Origin: Protonemura montana
Lineage: Eukaryota > Arthropoda > Insecta > Plecoptera > Nemouridae
Direction: 5' to 3'
NCBI GenBank assembly: GCA_947568835.1
Contig: OX387603.1
Coordinates: 13,788,651-13,852,650 of the forward strand
Length of the DNA stretch: 64,000 bases
In this document: positions 56,001 through 62,000 of the stretch, piece by piece
Position numbering within the stretch: position 1 is the stretch's first letter
Layout of the letters: each line of letters starts with the position of its first letter
Program-made: the position numbers and the translations under genes
Notes under the pieces: generated by a model
The model's database searches: none
Seen by the model: only the letters and a program-made list of their open reading frames with translations
Told to the model about the DNA's origin: nothing

Positions 56001-59000
56001 TTTCACTAGATGCATTCGGACAGTCAATATTGTTGTGTAGCTTGCCAGTTATCATCGTAAAAATCGCGAACTCCATAAAGGCCTGAAACCAAACCTAGCC
56101 GCTTGTCTCCTAAATCTCAACATGTGGCGTGAGTCACAACGTGAAACGTTTAGATAACAAATTCAATTTAACTTGCTCTGCCAGTTTTGTGTTTGTGTGT
56201 CAGTGCTATTTTTTTGGTTTTTTTTTTTTGTAAACTTTTACAAAAAATATGTGTCTCGTTTACCTATGTTTCATCTTCTACAATTCAAACGTTGTGTGTA
56301 TAGTCATCATTCATCGTGTTGCACTAGGTTAGGTAGAATATATTTAGTGAAATTAATCAATTTATCGTAAAGCCCTTGTTATATTAGTATTGAACACTAG
56401 CTAGCTTTGCTAGTTGCTACACTAGGCCCAATTGAGCAGAATCCTTGGTCCGTTTTACTGCAGTTTATACAGAGTAGCCGTACTATCCATCATTCGCTAT
56501 CTTACTCTATAAAGTACAGTCGAATCCAAAGTACGAACCGAAATTCCGAAATGTTCATCGAAACTAGAAATGTCAACTTAAACAATGTACACATTAAATA
56601 ATCCTTTCGCTGCTTGCCACAAAATTTAAACCCCCGAAATATTTTCCATCTGCCATTCCAATTAAATAATGTAGTGTTTTCTCGTAGTACAGCGTCGTGT
56701 CTTAATGAATTTCCTAATTACTGGCATGGCTGAGAGTGTACCCCGATGAGGGTGTGAGATTGTCTGCTCGGCTTTATTCGAGCTTTGTTCGGGCTTGGCT
56801 ATGTCGCCTGAACTTGATCGCAAACGCGAGAACAATTATGACAAAGCCGGGGCGTCGCGACGCCAAGTTACAAGACCACCTGGGCAGGGCTTAGAAAGCG
56901 TCGCGCGTTTTATCGTGGGCTAAATGGTCATCGCAGAGGCCCCGGCATTTAGGTCATGATAACGTACCAGTTGGACCGGCGGGGTGTCGTGCGGTCATGA
57001 CCCGGGCCGTGACTGTTACGGGTACCGAGATGTAGCCCGTGAGAGAAAATATCAGTCCAAGGACTTCCCCCCAGCATTGCCACCAGCTCATGAATACAAT
57101 TTCAGTTATTATTTCAGCGGCAGGGTTGCAAAATGTTTATTTTATCTGAAAAATAATGTCCACTATCGTCATAGTTGCTAAACAAATAAATTTAATCGCG
57201 TGAAGAATAAAACATCTTGGCACGACAAAACCTTTATAGCAAAATAATAATTGTGGACATCATCGGAAATTATTAGTTATTATTCTTTTTAAAAGATAGT
57301 TGGCCCGCTTGACTCCCCGAAACGACCGGTATTGCCTCTGACGGAAAAGTATACTCTCTCGCTGAACGATGTATATAAATATATAGATACGGTGGCAGTT
57401 TTTACAGAAACTTGTGCCAAAGTTAGTATTGGATGTCTTGAACGGTCACCATTTTGAGTTGAGGACAGAGCTTTGAAAAGATAACTGTTACGAAACTTTC
57501 GGAGACTGAGCCTTCAGTGTTCATTTTGGGAACGGTATATTTTCACGAATGAATGACGTAGACACGTGTAATGATTTCCAAGAATATGTAGTAGTCAATA
57601 ATTGAACTAACTTATTATCTAAAAATTAAATAACCAAAAAGCAGCCATCTTGGGAACCATCTAACCTTTTTCTTATCTTTAGAGGTAGTCAATTCATGAG
57701 GTCGTCTATTCATAAACAAAGTGCATGTAAAACTGTCCCCTACTAACGTTGTTACGCTTAAAGGGTTTCCAATGATCGTGTTATCTTATTCTCAAACTAG
57801 AATAAGTTCTTTCTGTGAATCGCCGCGTAATTTCAATGCTCTATTTAAACTCCTGGCGCAGAAACTTTCAACTAATTGATGGTTCGTAAATCGTAATCAC
57901 TTCAGCTGCATCCTCAAATTGTTCCTCCACGTTTGTTATAAATGATTCAATCTCGGATGAAATTTGAATGGTCTTAAAGTTCACGTAAAATGAAGCGTCC
58001 AATAAAACTTTTTTATCTTTCCGTAAATTATTTAAAATTGTCCCATAAAACAGGCGATTTGTCTGGTAAGAAAACACTTGTCTTTTCGAGCGGCCAAGGA
58101 CCCCGAGTTGTAACTTCGCCGCGACTGCCAATACCTTTTTGACTTCGCCATCAAATACACTCTCGCCGAAGCATCATTTCTACATTTTAAATGAATATAA
58201 AAAAAAAAAACGACGCCCCCTTCCCCTTTTTTAGCAATTCTCACGAATATACGAGCCCATCCAAAATTGAGTTATCAGCATTTTTTTCAATCCCGCAACG
58301 TGCTAGATATAAATTCTTAGCTAGCAGCGTTTGAAATGGTGTGCGGGTTCTTTTTAACCACTTTGTAAGGTCAATATTTCACGTGTGTGGACGCAGGCTT
58401 TGCAATGCCCGCTGCATGATATACGCTTCCCAATATCCGCGAAGAGACGCCCGAACCTATACGGCGTTGCGACGCCATATGCACCAGGCTTAAACCGCTG
58501 GACGAGCGTCGCTGCTGGCAATCCCTTGGCACTGGCTGCCCCCTGCATAACGCAAGCTGCAATTTATACAAATTAATTGATAACGCTTGGTTCATTTCTA
58601 CGCGCTCTGTGTATTTTTTTCATCTTCGGATTTCATTACTGCGTACCATCGATCTTTACATAGCTTTTAAGTGATTTATGGGCGTTTCTAAAATCCTCTT
58701 TGCTTCTTCATGCAAACTGATAACACCCGGTTCGGTCGCCGGTCGCGGGTGTCCTGCGCAATTCAAGAGAAAGTCTGTTTCCCTTCTCTACTAAGATATC
58801 AATTTGGTGAAAATGGAAAAGCTAGCAACGGGGTTTTCTTTGCAATCTGTGCCATGCCAAGGCTTAGACCCAGCACCTCCACCAATAACATATTGCACAT
58901 GTTCGATTTAATTGTGAATTCCCAGCAATCAAGGATGTAGATATTAGCATACTTCCGTAGCACTAATGTTAAACATACTATCTTCGCGAAAAATAGCCGC

Positions 59001-62000
59001 CAAATAACTACTTTACCGACAAAAATGGAGGATTCTTCTAGGTGTAGTCACCGTCGTTTCGAGTGTTAAGAAATTTAATTTCGTAATTTCTCGCAGATTA
59101 CCAGCATTTGAGACTGGCGTATGCTCAATTAACCTCTATTGTTAATATACGTACATGTATCAAAATTTTGAGTCGTAATTATTTAATTGTAGATGTTTGC
59201 TAAAGAGGCTATAGCCTCACGCTACATCGGGTGGCACCTACCGTTAACACGTGTTGCCGGCTCGATTGCTCAGCAGAATTTGAACACAATTGCTGGCCCT
59301 CTGACTATACCTATAAACTCAATGCTATTAGAGCGAGGCAAATTAAGTCCTTAATTATTATCTCTCAAATATTAGTGAAATAAGTTTGGGCCTGACACAC
59401 TTCTAGTCTTAATAAGAATAAACTCCACTTACCTGCTAACCAAGTCCTATCCAATGCAAACTTAATCCCATCAATTAATTTATAAACTCCTTTGCATGTT
59501 TCAGGAACCGTCTGGAGAGCAACTCTGAGCATTGGAACGCTCTGTTGCTTTCTCTGCGAGAGCTCATCGAATGGGTGATCCGAAAAGACACGGAACTCAC
59601 GGGGCTGGGGCCCATCGGAGGGGATGTTCCATGCTTGCAGAAACAACAGGTAAAACAGCCAAATCATTTTCATGAAAAACGGCATTAGACGGTGTTGATT
59701 ATTTTTAAAATTGTAAGGCCTTAGCAAAAAAAGCATGTCCATTAGTTGGATCAGTGCATTCAAAATGACTGAATATCAGGGTTCAATTCCTTGAGAGGGT
59801 GGACTTTTTCCTTGGAAAGAAAGAATATTTAGATTTCTAAATTTGTAGAATGTGTTTGTCGATATGAATGACGATATGACATGATAAGATATGAAATGAC
59901 AATATAGAATGTGTAAAATCAATATGTGTGAATATATGGAATTTTTTGCTTAGGACGACCATCGAGCCTTCCGCAGACAGCTCGAGGACAAGCGACCAGT
60001 AGTCGAGAACAACCTTCTCAGCGGACGCCAATACATGGCCAACGAGCCACCGCTCTCAGACACCTCCGATAGCGAAGGTACGTTCAATCACTTTCCACTC
60101 CAATCTATTAAAAGCGATCATATTTGCAGAGATTGTTGATGGTACTTTGACTGGAATTTCCATTCCTTCTGTCCATTAACAAGCAAGATGTCGCTATCAT
60201 AGTGGTGGTCCCAGGGGTAGGCTCCATCTTCATAATGAAGGCGTTGTTAATTGAGTATGCCTCGAGAGGCTTATTGCTTGACGAAGCCTCCCTAGATAGT
60301 GGCAACGTTTAGCTAATAATACAGTAACATTGACGGGTGTCTAATTCCGAATCTTATGAAGATTTCGAGGAGCCAGAAAAGAAAATAATAAAAATACATA
60401 GCTGTTGATTTTGTTTGCATTTTGAAAAGTTTGTTCTTCATCGCTCATTAATATCCTGTGACGTGACCCATTTCTAACTTTTCACATTTTTCTTGCAGCC
60501 GGCCGAGAGTTAGACGGTGACTCACGAGGGTATCGCAGTGCTGAGGAACAGGCAAGAGAACTGACTCGCTCCATTCGAAGAGAAGTGAACAAACTTTCCG
60601 AGAAGTGGAACGCACTCATTGATCGTTCAGACCAATGGCAAAGGAAGCTTGAGGACAGCCTAGTGGTGAGCATTTATTTTGTTAAAACGTCAGCATTGTT
60701 AATCTACAACTTTTTTGTATCATGTGTAATCAACGTGATTGTCATTTCAGAAAATGCGAGTGTTCCAAAAGAACCTGGAGGATTTATCGAGTCGTTTGGC
60801 TGCGGCTGAAGCGATGAAAGGCAGCTGGCAGAGTCCGGGTGATATAACAGAAGCAGGCGAAATGCTGGAACAGCTTCAGGTAATTTCAATCATTCCACTA
60901 GCAAAGCAGTTCCAAGACATGTCGATTATCGTAGGATTAGTAACGAAGCTTTGTGTTGATTGGTCCTTAGAAGTTTGGCGAGCGCTTGGGACCAATCCAG
61001 CGGACTATCGAAGACGTCAACGATCAAGCAACAATGTTCTCATGCAACAACGTCCTTGTCTCACAATTAACTTTAAATCGACTGGAAGACTTAAATACGA
61101 GGTAACAACTTGCATCTTTTCCATGAGTTTTCATGTCAAAAGAAAGATGTATTTTACCAACTTAGTGCGTTTTTTCAGATGGAAACTACTGCAAATATCT
61201 GTGGATGACCGTTACAAACATCTCAACGAGTTCGGCAAAGAGGGTGCTCCGCCGAACCAGAACTTCCTGTCTGCATCAGTCGAGCATCCTTGGGAACGTG
61301 CTGTTACCGCGACCAAAGTGCCTTACTATATCAAGTGAGTGCAACATAGCTTAAAACATTCAGGCATTTCTGGAGATTTACCACCTCCAAACCACACACA
61401 AAAAGTTGAGTCCTCTGAAAAAAGATTAGATAGGTTATCACATGGCAGTATGTAAAACAAAATTCTGAAAGATCCTTATCAGCTGTGCCTTGTTGAATCT
61501 AGTTTGTAAGGCTTTGTTAACCTGCAAGCTCAATAAAAACTGGGATATTTGCACTTTATTATCTCGAGCAAGCAGATGGCGAGCAGACATGAGGAGGATA
61601 CAATTGTTTGGTTGTAGTTGGGAGATGATAATTCAGACTGGTTACTGTACCAGTGAAAAATCCCATCACTTGTTACAATGGTTGAATTCTGCCTCTATTG
61701 CAGTCACTTGAGCGAGACGACACACTGGGACCACCCCAAGATGATCGAGCTGATGAACTCGCTCTCTGACCTCAATGAAGTTCGCTTCTCTGCATATCGT
61801 ACCGCAATGAAGTTGAGGACTGTGCAGAAAAGACTGTGTTGTGAGTATCTTTGCAATTTAATTATATTGTTATTTAACTAGTAGCTGGAACCACACTACA
61901 ACTCTCTCAAGACCAACTTCTGGTTTTAAAAAACACTTCAAATGGCTGAATGCACTGATTTCAAAGACAATGCTCTTTCACTCTGGTTGCAAGTTCTTAT

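Larger units (their letters stand above)
55098..59504 (+). other. 4.4 kb Dys intron
   Basis: The intron runs from the GTGAGC donor to the acceptor TGTTTCAG. It contains R2 copy 2, R1 copy 4, a palindromic CG motif at 56851-56864 and an antisense open frame near 58 kb. The GC-richer stretch 55330-55800 has no recognisable content; its open frames on both strands show no domain. Nothing else is seen. Confidence 0.8.

Noticed and set aside
60739..61338. Continuous open frame across three dystrophin exons and their introns
   Set aside because: It is in the right frame only for exons 6 and 8. Exon 7 needs another frame, shown by RLEDLNTR, and the two short introns have clear GT-AG ends.
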